From assembly GCA_028690255.1 (NCBI GenBank), contig JAQVBP010000010.1:2452-12398 (forward strand): a DNA stretch of 9,947 bases. The letters are read 5' to 3'. The translations under genes and the position numbers were made by a program. The first letter of the stretch is position 1; each line of letters begins with the position of its first letter. The stretch comes from Methanosarcinaceae archaeon. Lineage in GTDB: Archaea; Halobacteriota; Methanosarcinia; Methanosarcinales; Methanosarcinaceae. A model generated the notes under the pieces. That model worked only from the letters and a program-made list of their open reading frames with translations, was not told the origin of the DNA and did not search any database. This document shows, in pieces, positions 1 through 5,202 of this stretch.

Positions 1-77
1 AAATGGTTAACATTTCATTTAAAGTTTTTCTTCTCCTTTCCTCGCTATTTATTTTTCCATTAAGTCCTGTATGGAGA

Positions 78-118
78 CCCGGTTTTCTTTTCAGTCTGCT
101 CTAAAACCGGGGTTTTTT
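78..118 (+). terminator. Hairpin plus T-run, terminator-like
   Basis: CCCGGTTTT at 78-86 pairs perfectly with AAAACCGGG at 103-111 around a 16-base loop, and six T residues follow at 113-118. The T run lies only on the + strand side, so this would end a + strand transcript coming from the left of the window or from the TATA-like stretch near 45-54. No coding sequence was recognised before it. In archaea the T run alone may be enough, so the role of the stem is inferred. Confidence 0.4.
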
Positions 119-197
119 CCCTTTCGGAGCAAAAATTAGATATACAGGATATGTCTGTTATTAGACTGCTTCCTTGAAATACAGAAAGTCCGGGGAC

Positions 198-234
198 ATT
201 ATTTCCCTTGCAATCCTTCTCTGTGTTTCCATGC
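198..234 (+). promoter_or_regulatory. Putative tRNA promoter (box A and start box)
   Basis: ATTATTT at 198-204 is a weak TATA (box A) match. ATGC at 231-234 lies about 30 bases further on and resembles the TGC start box known from methanogen tRNA genes. Transcription from there would leave a leader of about 13-15 bases before the mature tRNA 5' end, to be removed by RNase P. Spacing is right but the box A match is imperfect. Confidence 0.35.
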
Positions 235-245
235 AAAAACACCAT

Positions 246-323
246 GGGCGCGTGGCCTAGCCTGGATAGGGCGGCAGCCTCCTAAGCTGTAAATCGGGGG
301 TTCAAATCCCTTCGCGCCCGCCA
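246..323 (+). tRNA. tRNA-Arg, anticodon CCU
   Basis: The cloverleaf folds completely. The 7-bp acceptor stem is GGGCGCG (246-252) with CGCGCCC (313-319), discriminator G320, and CCA encoded at 321-323. The D stem is GCCU/GGGC (255-258 with 269-272) and its loop holds the conserved GG at 264-265. The anticodon stem is GCAGC/GCTGT (274-278 with 286-290) around loop C-T-CCT-A-A, giving anticodon CCU at 281-283, which reads the arginine codon AGG. The T stem is five pairs including two G-U (296-300 with 308-312), and its loop starts TTCAAAT. There is no intron. T324-T328 directly follow the CCA and probably end transcription. AGG is used in the neighbouring genes, so this is an ordinary working tRNA. 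Confidence 0.95.
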
Positions 324-376
324 TTTTTCTATCTATTTTATCATAAAGCTTCTTTTTGACGTGAAACAAAAAATAA

Positions 377-386
377 TTATATAAAT
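377..386 (+). promoter_or_regulatory. Possible TATA box upstream of the GNAT gene
   Basis: TTATATAAAT is the best TATA-box match between the tRNA and the acetyltransferase gene. Transcription would start near 405-410 and give a leader of roughly 170 bases. A closer, weaker AT stretch lies at 533-551. Nothing else recognisable was seen between 324 and 575; an imperfect direct repeat of CAGGAAA-GGG occurs at about 408-447. Confidence 0.3.
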
Positions 387-575
387 CAAGCTTATTTTAC
401 GAAGGGTCAGGAAAGGGCAGAGCCAGGGGTTTAATTCAGGAAAAGGGTTTTCATTTTAATTTCAGGGAAATGGTTCATGTAAATCTTTTTCTTCTGGTTT
501 TGAACTGGATCTTTCAGGCCGGATTATTTTTTTGCTATTATTAAATTATTTTCACATAAATAAGGATGTAACGCC

Positions 576-1031
576 GTGATCAGAAAAGCCCGGGTAGATG
601 ACGTTGCTGAGATGAAGCATATTATCTACAACTATTCGAGAGAGGAACTTATGCTTGCCCGTTCCCTCAGTGAACTCTATGAATGCATCAGAGACTTCTT
701 TGTCTATGAAATCGAAGGCCAGGTCGTGGGTTGCTGTGCGCTTCACATTTTCTGGGAAAACGTGGCTGAGGTGCGGGCTTTTGCCGTAAAGCCCGAATTC
801 GCCAGACAGGGAATAGGAACAAAACTTGCGCAGGCCTGCCTTGAGGAGGCGGAAGAGCTCGGCATGAAAGAGGTTTTCACCCTTACCTATGTCCCGGGCT
901 TTTTCAAAAAGCTGGGCTTTGAAATAACGGACAAAAACCAGCTTCCAAGAAAGGTCTGGACCGGTTGTCTGGCCTGTCCGAAGTTTCCGGACTGTGATGA
1001 GATCGCTCTCATTAAAAAGCTCCGGGCCTGA
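576..1031 (+). CDS. GNAT N-acetyltransferase, N-acetylglutamate-synthase-like
   Basis: This 151-residue protein is a single GNAT domain that should transfer an acetyl group from acetyl-CoA to an amino group in the cytoplasm. The acetyl-CoA loop is visible as RQGIGT (77-82), after the strand EVRAFAV (65-71). The stretches RSLSELYE (29-36), VVGCCALHIFWE (50-61) and the C-terminal W-x2-C-x2-CPKFPDCDE (128-142) mark the short single-domain group often annotated as ArgA-like N-acetylglutamate synthase. The full length matches that group. The natural substrate is not proven; glutamate, for arginine synthesis, is the family-based guess. The start is GTG at 576, with an AAGGATG-like SD about 8 bases before it. 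The gene stands alone, between a tRNA and a strong terminator, so context does not help. The three clustered cysteines (C131, C134, C140) could bind a metal. Confidence 0.85.
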   Translation: MIRKARVDDVAEMKHIIYNYSREELMLARSLSELYECIRDFFVYEIEGQVVGCCALHIFWENVAEVRAFAVKPEFARQGIGTKLAQACLEEAEELGMKEVFTLTYVPGFFKKLGFEITDKNQLPRKVWTGCLACPKFPDCDEIALIKKLRA

Positions 1032-1042
1032 ATCTTTTCCGG

Positions 1043-1087
1043 TCCGGTGTGGGGGGAGGGGTCCCCTCCGTCCCGGAATTATTTTTT
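1043..1087 (+). terminator. GC-rich hairpin terminator after the GNAT gene
   Basis: GGAGGGG (1055-1061) and CCCCTCC (1063-1069) form a tight inner stem. TCCGG (1043-1047) and CCGGA (1073-1077) can close an outer stem. A T-rich tract follows at 1079-1087, with more T runs to about 1127. It begins 12 bases after the acetyltransferase stop codon and separates that gene from the iron operon. Confidence 0.6.
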
Positions 1088-1209
1088 CATTCCCTTATCC
1101 ATTTTTTTAATTTTTCCCTTTTTGGATGAAAATACCTGTGTTCTTTCGGTTTTTGTACCTGCAATTCTAAGAATTTCATGTGTATTTTCCGCCAGGGCTC
1201 CGGGGCAAC

Positions 1210-1218
1210 TTTTATAAT
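1210..1218 (+). promoter_or_regulatory. TATA box of the iron-transport operon
   Basis: TTTTATAAT is a good archaeal TATA box. Transcription would start about 26 bases further on, near 1240, at the edge of the TTAGG/CCTAA inverted repeat. This placement fits repression by a metal-sensing regulator and argues against translating the open frame that reaches back to 1178. A second AT-rich stretch, CTATTTATTTA at 1239-1249, could also act as a TATA box. Confidence 0.55.
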
Positions 1219-1246
1219 AATTTCGGGAAAACCAAAACCTATTTAT

Positions 1247-1260
1247 TTAGGGGGGCCTAA
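1247..1260 (+). promoter_or_regulatory. Candidate DtxR-type operator (inverted repeat)
   Basis: TTAGG at 1247-1251 and CCTAA at 1256-1260 form an inverted repeat with a 4-base G centre. These are the outer parts of the bacterial DtxR box (TTAGG...CCTAA), although the arms are closer together than in that box. A further CCTA half-site at 1238-1241 faces TAGG at 1248-1251. The site lies just after the TATA box and 50 bases before the DtxR-family gene, so metal-dependent autorepression is the natural reading. This is inferred from position and sequence only. Confidence 0.45.
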
Positions 1261-1309
1261 TTCTCAGAACATCCTATTTATTTTCTTTCCTATGTTGTGG
1301 GCTGATCTC

Positions 1310-1963
1310 ATGTACGCTGAAAGAGTCGAAGAATACCTTGAAACCATCCTTTACCTGATCATGAAAAACCAGGGGCCTGCAAAGACCACGCAGATAGCGG
1401 AGGAACTCAACGTCTCTCCTCCGAGCGTTACGGAGATGATCAAAAAACTCTCGGCCCAGGGGTTTGTTGAGTATATCCCATACAAAGGGGTGGAATTTAC
1501 CGACGAGGGGGCTGAAATGGCTCTCAAGCTCAAGCGCAAGCACCAGGTCCTTGAGACCTTCCTGACCGATATTCTGAATTTTGACCGGAGGGTCGCCCAC
1601 AGGGAAGCCTGTGAACTGGAACACGCGGTTTCGGATTCCGTGCTTGAAAAGCTTTACGAGTTTCTCGGAAAACCTGACTACTGTCCTGACGGAAACCCCA
1701 TCAATCTTGATCTGTGTAATATAGGCCCTGCAGACCCCTTAATCCCCCTGGATGAAATGGAGGAAGGGTCCTGCGGGACCATTGTCCGGGTAACTCTTTC
1801 AAGGGAAATGAAAAACCGCCTGAACTCGCTCGGGGTCCTGCCCGGAGAAGAGCTTGAGGTCAAACGCAAGCAAAAACAGGGAAGTATTTCGATCAACGTG
1901 GTCGGTTCGGAAGTGGCCCTCGGAAAGGATGTTGCAAAGAAGATCTTTGTGACCCCGGAATGA
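1310..1963 (+). CDS. DtxR-family metal-dependent regulator with C-terminal FeoA domain
   Basis: A 217-residue transcription regulator that should bind operator DNA when loaded with Fe2+ or Mn2+. Residues 1-70 form a winged helix-turn-helix (AKTTQIAEELNVSPPSVTEM at 24-43). Residues 71-125 form the dimerisation and metal domain. H78, E82, H97, C101, E104 and H105 match in spacing the DtxR residues H79, E83, H98, C102, E105 and H106. Residues 145-217 form an SH3-like FeoA domain (GSCGTIVRV, then NSLGVLPGEELEV). It precedes feoB by 37 bases, so the two are probably co-transcribed; no separate feoA is present. The start is uncertain. The frame is open from 1178, and ATG codons lie at 1292 and 1310 without a clear SD. 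I chose 1310 because MYAERVEEYLETIL matches the usual family N-terminus; 1292 would add six residues. Regulation is probably by its own product at 1247-1260. Confidence 0.85.
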   Translation: MYAERVEEYLETILYLIMKNQGPAKTTQIAEELNVSPPSVTEMIKKLSAQGFVEYIPYKGVEFTDEGAEMALKLKRKHQVLETFLTDILNFDRRVAHREACELEHAVSDSVLEKLYEFLGKPDYCPDGNPINLDLCNIGPADPLIPLDEMEEGSCGTIVRVTLSREMKNRLNSLGVLPGEELEVKRKQKQGSISINVVGSEVALGKDVAKKIFVTPE

Positions 1964-1994
1964 TTTTGCGTGTTTCTCAATACTTGATTTTTTT

Positions 1995-2001
1995 GGAGGT
2001 G
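1995..2001 (+). promoter_or_regulatory. SD sequence unusually close to the feoB start
   Basis: GGAGGTG is a perfect archaeal SD match but its last G is also the first base of the only standard start codon in frame, GTG at 2001. The normal gap is about 5-9 bases. In-frame ATT codons at 2004 and 2010 would be 4 and 10 bases past the GGAGG core. Confidence 0.6.
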
Positions 2002-4025
2002 TGATTACCATTACTGCTTCATCAGCCAGTGCCCGGCATAGTCCCGGGAAGGGCCAGGGATATGACCTGACCCTTGCATTCATAGGCAACCCGAGTGTAG
2101 GCAAGAGTGCTTTTTTTACAAGGCTTACAGGGGTTGGAGTCGAGGTCTCGAATTACCCCGGAACGACCGTTGAGCTCATAAGGGGAAGTGTAAAGGCCGG
2201 AGACCGGACTCTCGAACTTGTGGACCTTCCGGGCATATATTCTCTGGGGGCCACAGGGGAGGACGAGCAGGTCACCCGGGAATGCCTTCTCCTCGAACGC
2301 CCGGACGTTGTGGTCAATATCCTGGACGCAAGCCGACTTGAACGCAACCTCTTCCTTACCTTCCAGTTGCTGGAGCTTGACATTCCCATGGTAATCGCCC
2401 TGAACCAGGTGGACCTTGCCGAGAAAATGGGGATTCGGGTCGATGCCGTCAAACTTTCGGAACTGCTCGGCCTGCCGGTGGTGCCGACGGTTGCCACAAA
2501 AGGGAAAGGCCTGGACGAGGTGGTACTGGTTGCCCTTGAAGAATATGAAAAAGAAAAAGAAAAAGAAAAAGAAAAAGAAAAAGAAAAAGAAACAGTGCAG
2601 AAACATCTGAAGGTCCGGTACAGTGAATGGGTGAGGGATGCACTTTCCGAACTTGATTCGGATTTTCCAGAGCTCCCTTTCTGTGCGAAAATGGGGGCGC
2701 TTTTAAACGATGCGGAGCTTGTGGGACTTTGTTGCAAGGGGGACGAGGCCCGTCTCCTGCTTTCCGCGGGTCGAAGGCTCAGGCAGCACCTGGAACTTCG
2801 GCATTCGGTCTCTCTTTCGGATACCGTTGCAAGGGATCTTTTCGGAGAAGCCGGGCAGCTTGTTGATAGTGTGCTTACCCGGTTTGAACCGGAGAAGACC
2901 CTTAAAGACAGAGTGGACGAACTCCTGACATCTCAGCGCTTCGGGATAGCGGTTTTGATCTCATCTCTGCTCCTCACCTTCCTTGCGGTTTTCAGGATAG
3001 GGGGCTTTCTGGAAGGCCTGATTGTGGACGAATTCTTCGAGCCTTTCCTTATCGTACCCGTGGAGGCCATGACTTCCGGCATGAACCCCGTTCTTCGGAA
3101 TATCCTGATTTATTCCCTGCGGGGGGTGGAGGCCGGAGCTGCCATAGCTATCCCCTATCTCACGGTCTTTTACATTATCCTCTCCGTTTTCGAGGACTCG
3201 GGCTACCTTACGAGGGCGGCTTTCCTTCTGGATAACCTGACTCACAGGCTGGGACTGCACGGCAGGGCGGTAATTCCCCTGGTCCTGGGCTTCGGCTGCA
3301 ACGTGCCTGCCATCATGTCGGTCCACGCCCTCGGTACAAAACGGGAAAAACGGATTGCTTCAGTCCTGATTTCCCTTGTCCCCTGCTCGGCCCGGACCGT
3401 TATCATCCTGGGGCTCGTTGGGGTATACGTGGGCTTCTGGCCGGCGGTTTCAATTTACGTTTTGCAGTTGCTCATAATCGCTGTGACCGGCCGGATCCTC
3501 GGAAAAACCCTGCCCGGACAGCGCAGCGGTTTTATCATGGAAATGGCTCCTTTGCGGAGGCCGGAACTTGGGTCCACCCTTCAGAAAACCTGGTTAAAAA
3601 GCAGGGAGTTTATCTATATCGCTTTTCCCCTGCTCATTGTAGGCAGTGCTTTTCTGGGAATTGCCGATGCTCTCGGGCTGCTTGACCTGTTTCAGACCCT
3701 GGTAGAGCCCGTTTCCGTGGGGCTTCTGGGCCTCCCGGCCTTTGCGGCAACGGCCCTGGTTTTTGGGATTCTGAGAAAAGAGATGGCCCTCCAGATCCTT
3801 GCGGTCCTTGCGGGCACCGCCAATTTCGCGGCTGTGCTCACCCCGCTTCAGATGTACGAGTTTGCAGTCATCACCACCATCTACGTGCCCTGCGTGGCAA
3901 CAATTGCGGTCCTGAAACACGAACTCGGAGGAAAAGACACTTTCCTCATAGTGCTCTTTACCGTACTTCTTGCCCTTGTTGTGGGGATGTCGATACGGGT
4001 TTTTGGGGGACCTTTCCTCCTATAA
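2001..4025 (+). CDS. feoB: Ferrous iron transporter FeoB
   Basis: A 674-residue inner-membrane Fe2+ transporter with an N-terminal GTPase. G-protein motifs are G1 GNPSVGKS (29-36), the G2 threonines at 55-56, G3 DLPG (75-78), G4 NQVD (135-138) and a G5-like VATKGKG (164-170). A Glu-Lys run (183-196), encoded by a hexanucleotide repeat, links the GTPase to a helical region (about 199-310). From about 315 to 672 the protein is hydrophobic, with many membrane helices. The two pore motifs are GFGCNVPA (430-437) and VPCSAR (460-465), each with a conserved cysteine (C433, C462). Length is within the usual family range. It follows the DtxR-FeoA gene closely and should be repressed when iron is plentiful. 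The likely start is GTG at 2001, though the SD lies almost on top of it. T runs after the stop should end the operon. Confidence 0.95.
   Translation: MITITASSASARHSPGKGQGYDLTLAFIGNPSVGKSAFFTRLTGVGVEVSNYPGTTVELIRGSVKAGDRTLELVDLPGIYSLGATGEDEQVTRECLLLERPDVVVNILDASRLERNLFLTFQLLELDIPMVIALNQVDLAEKMGIRVDAVKLSELLGLPVVPTVATKGKGLDEVVLVALEEYEKEKEKEKEKEKEKETVQKHLKVRYSEWVRDALSELDSDFPELPFCAKMGALLNDAELVGLCCKGDEARLLLSAGRRLRQHLELRHSVSLSDTVARDLFGEAGQLVDSVLTRFEPEKTLKDRVDELLTSQRFGIAVLISSLLLTFLAVFRIGGFLEGLIVDEFFEPFLIVPVEAMTSGMNPVLRNILIYSLRGVEAGAAIAIPYLTVFYIILSVFEDSGYLTRAAFLLDNLTHRLGLHGRAVIPLVLGFGCNVPAIMSVHALGTKREKRIASVLISLVPCSARTVIILGLVGVYVGFWPAVSIYVLQLLIIAVTGRILGKTLPGQRSGFIMEMAPLRRPELGSTLQKTWLKSREFIYIAFPLLIVGSAFLGIADALGLLDLFQTLVEPVSVGLLGLPAFAATALVFGILRKEMALQILAVLAGTANFAAVLTPLQMYEFAVITTIYVPCVATIAVLKHELGGKDTFLIVLFTVLLALVVGMSIRVFGGPFLL
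2547..2588 (+). repeat. Hexanucleotide GAAAAA x7 inside feoB
   Basis: Seven perfect GAAAAA units follow each other, then a degenerate GAAACA. In the feoB frame each unit encodes Glu-Lys. Because the unit is six bases, gain or loss of copies by strand slippage would change linker length without shifting the frame. Confidence 0.95.
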
Positions 4026-4042
4026 TCCCTTTTGTTATTTAC

Positions 4043-4064
4043 TTTTTGATTTTTTGATTCTTTT
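4043..4064 (+). terminator. Oligo-T terminator after feoB
   Basis: T5 (4043-4047), T6 (4050-4055) and T4 (4061-4064) follow the feoB stop at 4025. Archaeal RNA polymerase ends at such T runs without needing a hairpin. A pyrimidine-rich stretch continues to about 4130, and a weak palindrome CCGAAT...ATTCGG lies at 4130-4152. Confidence 0.5.
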
Positions 4065-4223
4065 GACCTCTCAAAGGGGGCCTTTTTCCCCCTCCTCATC
4101 TCTTTTAATTCTTTTATTTTTTCCTTTTTCCGAATTCCCGGCGGATATTCGGGGATATTTCGGAACATCTCCTTTGCTTCTCTGTTTGCCTGCAAGCTCC
4201 TCTTGTAGTGCTGGAACACAATA

Positions 4224-4290
4224 TTTATATATTAATATCCTCTTTTCCTCTTTTACGATTTTCACTTTTTTGAACCGACACTTTTATATA
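4224..4290 (+). promoter_or_regulatory. Two TATA boxes before the small acidic gene
   Basis: TTTATATA at 4224-4231 and TTTTATATA at 4282-4290 are both strong matches. The second predicts a transcript start near 4312-4314, directly before the ATG at 4315 and about 50 bases before the ATG at 4363. The first predicts a start near 4253. The rest of the gap between feoB and this gene (4026-4362) holds only T runs and an imperfect repeat of GGATATTCGG at 4143-4163. Confidence 0.5.
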
Positions 4291-4362
4291 CTTGGTTTAT
4301 GCCTTTATTTTTTGATGACCCGTATAACCCACCAGCTACACAAAAATGTGTTTAGCGTTATT

Positions 4363-4578
4363 ATGGATATTTTCGAGATGGATCACTTCCGTGAGCCCGA
4401 ACTGGAAGAGGTGGAGCTTTTCCTGGAGAGTACGGGGACACACGGTTCTATTGTTGATGAAGGGGCTTTTTGCATGGAATGCACTCTACCGGGGGTCCAG
4501 TCTCAGGAAGTTATATTATTTGATTTTGAGGATTCTCTTAAAGACCCCATCCAGCCGGCAACCAAGACTGAATTATAA
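4363..4578 (+). CDS. Small acidic hypothetical protein
   Basis: I do not recognise this 71-residue protein. It is strongly acidic (REPELEEVELFLES near the start, FDFEDSLKD near the end) and has a CMEC pair in the middle, with no membrane segment or signal peptide. The coding frame looks real because composition changes sharply from the AT-rich flanks, good TATA boxes lie before it, and T runs follow the stop. The start is uncertain: ATG 4363 is used here, while ATG 4315 would add 16 residues and could give a leaderless mRNA from the TATA box at 4282. Neither has a clear SD. The frame stays open back to 3970, but that part is hydrophobic translated T-rich spacer and overlaps feoB. It is probably a single-gene unit, unrelated to its neighbours. 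A chance frame cannot be excluded. Confidence 0.55.
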   Translation: MDIFEMDHFREPELEEVELFLESTGTHGSIVDEGAFCMECTLPGVQSQEVILFDFEDSLKDPIQPATKTEL

Positions 4579-4582
4579 ATAC

Positions 4583-4613
4583 TTTTTCTTTATTTTTTGG
4601 CTTTTTGCCTTTT
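4583..4613 (+). terminator. T-run terminator after the small acidic gene
   Basis: T5 at 4583-4587, T6 at 4593-4598, T5 at 4602-4606 (within a tiny GGC-TTTTT-GCC stem) and T4 at 4610-4613 begin five bases after the stop codon. Confidence 0.5.
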
Positions 4614-4693
4614 ATTTAAATAATTTTCTTTTCATAACCGATATTTTCTGTCCATATCTTCTTTTATGGGGTTGGTGCTCACAGGCATATGTA

Positions 4694-4715
4694 AAAAAAG
4701 GCTCCTCGCTTTTTT
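4694..4715 (+). terminator. A/T stem-loop with T6 tail arm
   Basis: AAAAAAG at 4694-4700 pairs with CTTTTTT at 4709-4715 around an 8-base loop. The T arm could end transcription on the + strand. The structure is symmetrical enough to act on both strands. It may be a second stop for the small gene about 115 bases upstream. Confidence 0.35.
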
Positions 4716-5006
4716 GAGTGGTTATCCATTACAGAAACCAACACGGTCTTTAATTGAACTCCATCTTTCCCCCCAGAGAACGGCGAAGCGCCTATAAAAA
4801 TTACCTTGTATTTCCCATCTAATTTTGAAGTATTTTTACATTCTTTATTGCAAAGTTTTATATGGGTTCATCTTAGTCTATTTAATTACAATGTCATCCT
4901 TGGGTTAAGGTATTATCGATCTTTATTTATATATCAAAAACTTTAAGGTAATCTATATACATTATTTAAACTTATCTAATTGATTCTTCATTATTATATT
5001 TCATAC

Positions 5007-5013
5007 TTTTATA
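5007..5013 (+). promoter_or_regulatory. Putative TATA box of the smc operon
   Basis: TTTTATA at 5007-5013 is the closest good TATA box to the gene at 5203. It predicts a transcript start near 5035-5038, exactly where base composition shifts from AT-rich spacer to mixed sequence. The leader would be about 165 bases. TATA boxes at 4926 and 4857 are alternatives. Confidence 0.4.
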
Positions 5014-5060
5014 CCTCTATTATTAAGGACTCGTCACAGAACAACCTCTGCATATTTCCG

Positions 5061-5088
5061 CTTGGAAATCTTGATTTTCAAGATCAAG
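5061..5088 (+). promoter_or_regulatory. Stem-loop in the presumed leader of the smc operon
   Basis: ATCTTGA (5068-5074) pairs with TCAAGAT (5078-5084) around a TTT loop. CTTG (5061-5064) then pairs with CAAG (5085-5088), leaving GAA as a 3-base bulge. That makes 11 base pairs in a 28-base element. No T run follows, so it is not an obvious terminator. A regulatory role is only inferred. Confidence 0.4.
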
Positions 5089-5202
5089 GTCGCCAATATA
5101 AGTTACAAATAAATACGGTTGCATGGGTTATTTCTTGCGGGTCCTAAGCTACCTCTCATATGAAAAGGAAACCGGGACCTAACTTACTGTACGAGGAATT
5201 TT

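Larger units (their letters stand above)
4716..5202. other. Long AT-rich non-coding region before the smc operon
   Basis: No convincing gene was found here on either strand. The first part, to about 5030, is very AT-rich and carries TATA-like boxes at 4857-4863, 4926-4933 and 5007-5013. From about 5030 to 5202 the sequence becomes clearly richer in G and C, has a stem-loop at 5061-5088, and runs directly into the SD of the next gene, so it is read as a transcribed 5' leader. A 19-codon frame at 5123-5182 has no SD. Confidence 0.5.

Noticed and set aside
60..245. Minus-strand 61-residue frame next to the tRNA
   Set aside because: It covers the hairpin and the tRNA promoter, with no SD or recognisable protein character.
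246..323. tRNA-Arg as an integration site of a mobile element
   Set aside because: No integrase gene and no obvious repeat of the tRNA 3' end was seen downstream in the window.
1178..1309. Longer start for the DtxR-family regulator
   Set aside because: Translation from 1178 would begin before the TATA box and operator-like repeat and adds residues not resembling the family.
2022..2606. Minus-strand frames with long Phe or Ser runs opposite feoB
   Set aside because: They are the complement of the GAAAAA repeat and of a clear feoB coding sequence; no promoter or SD supports them.
4130..4163. CCGAAT/ATTCGG palindrome with repeated GGATATTCGG
   Set aside because: The arms are only six bases with an 11-base gap, and no gene or promoter nearby gives it a clear role; kept only as a note under the feoB terminator.
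3970..4362. Hydrophobic N-terminal extension of the small acidic gene
   Set aside because: It would overlap the end of feoB and consists of translated T-rich spacer, including the terminators and TATA boxes.
4346..4717. Alternative-frame 123-residue protein
   Set aside because: It overlaps the acidic frame, is dominated by Phe/Leu/Tyr from T-rich sequence, and reads through likely terminators.
5123..5182. 19-codon upstream frame in the smc operon leader
   Set aside because: There is no SD before the ATG, and a frame of this length is expected by chance; no codon run suggesting attenuation was seen.
5141..5184. CCTAA sequences before the smc operon as DtxR-type sites
   Set aside because: The two CCTAA copies are in the same direction and lack TTAGG partners at suitable spacing.
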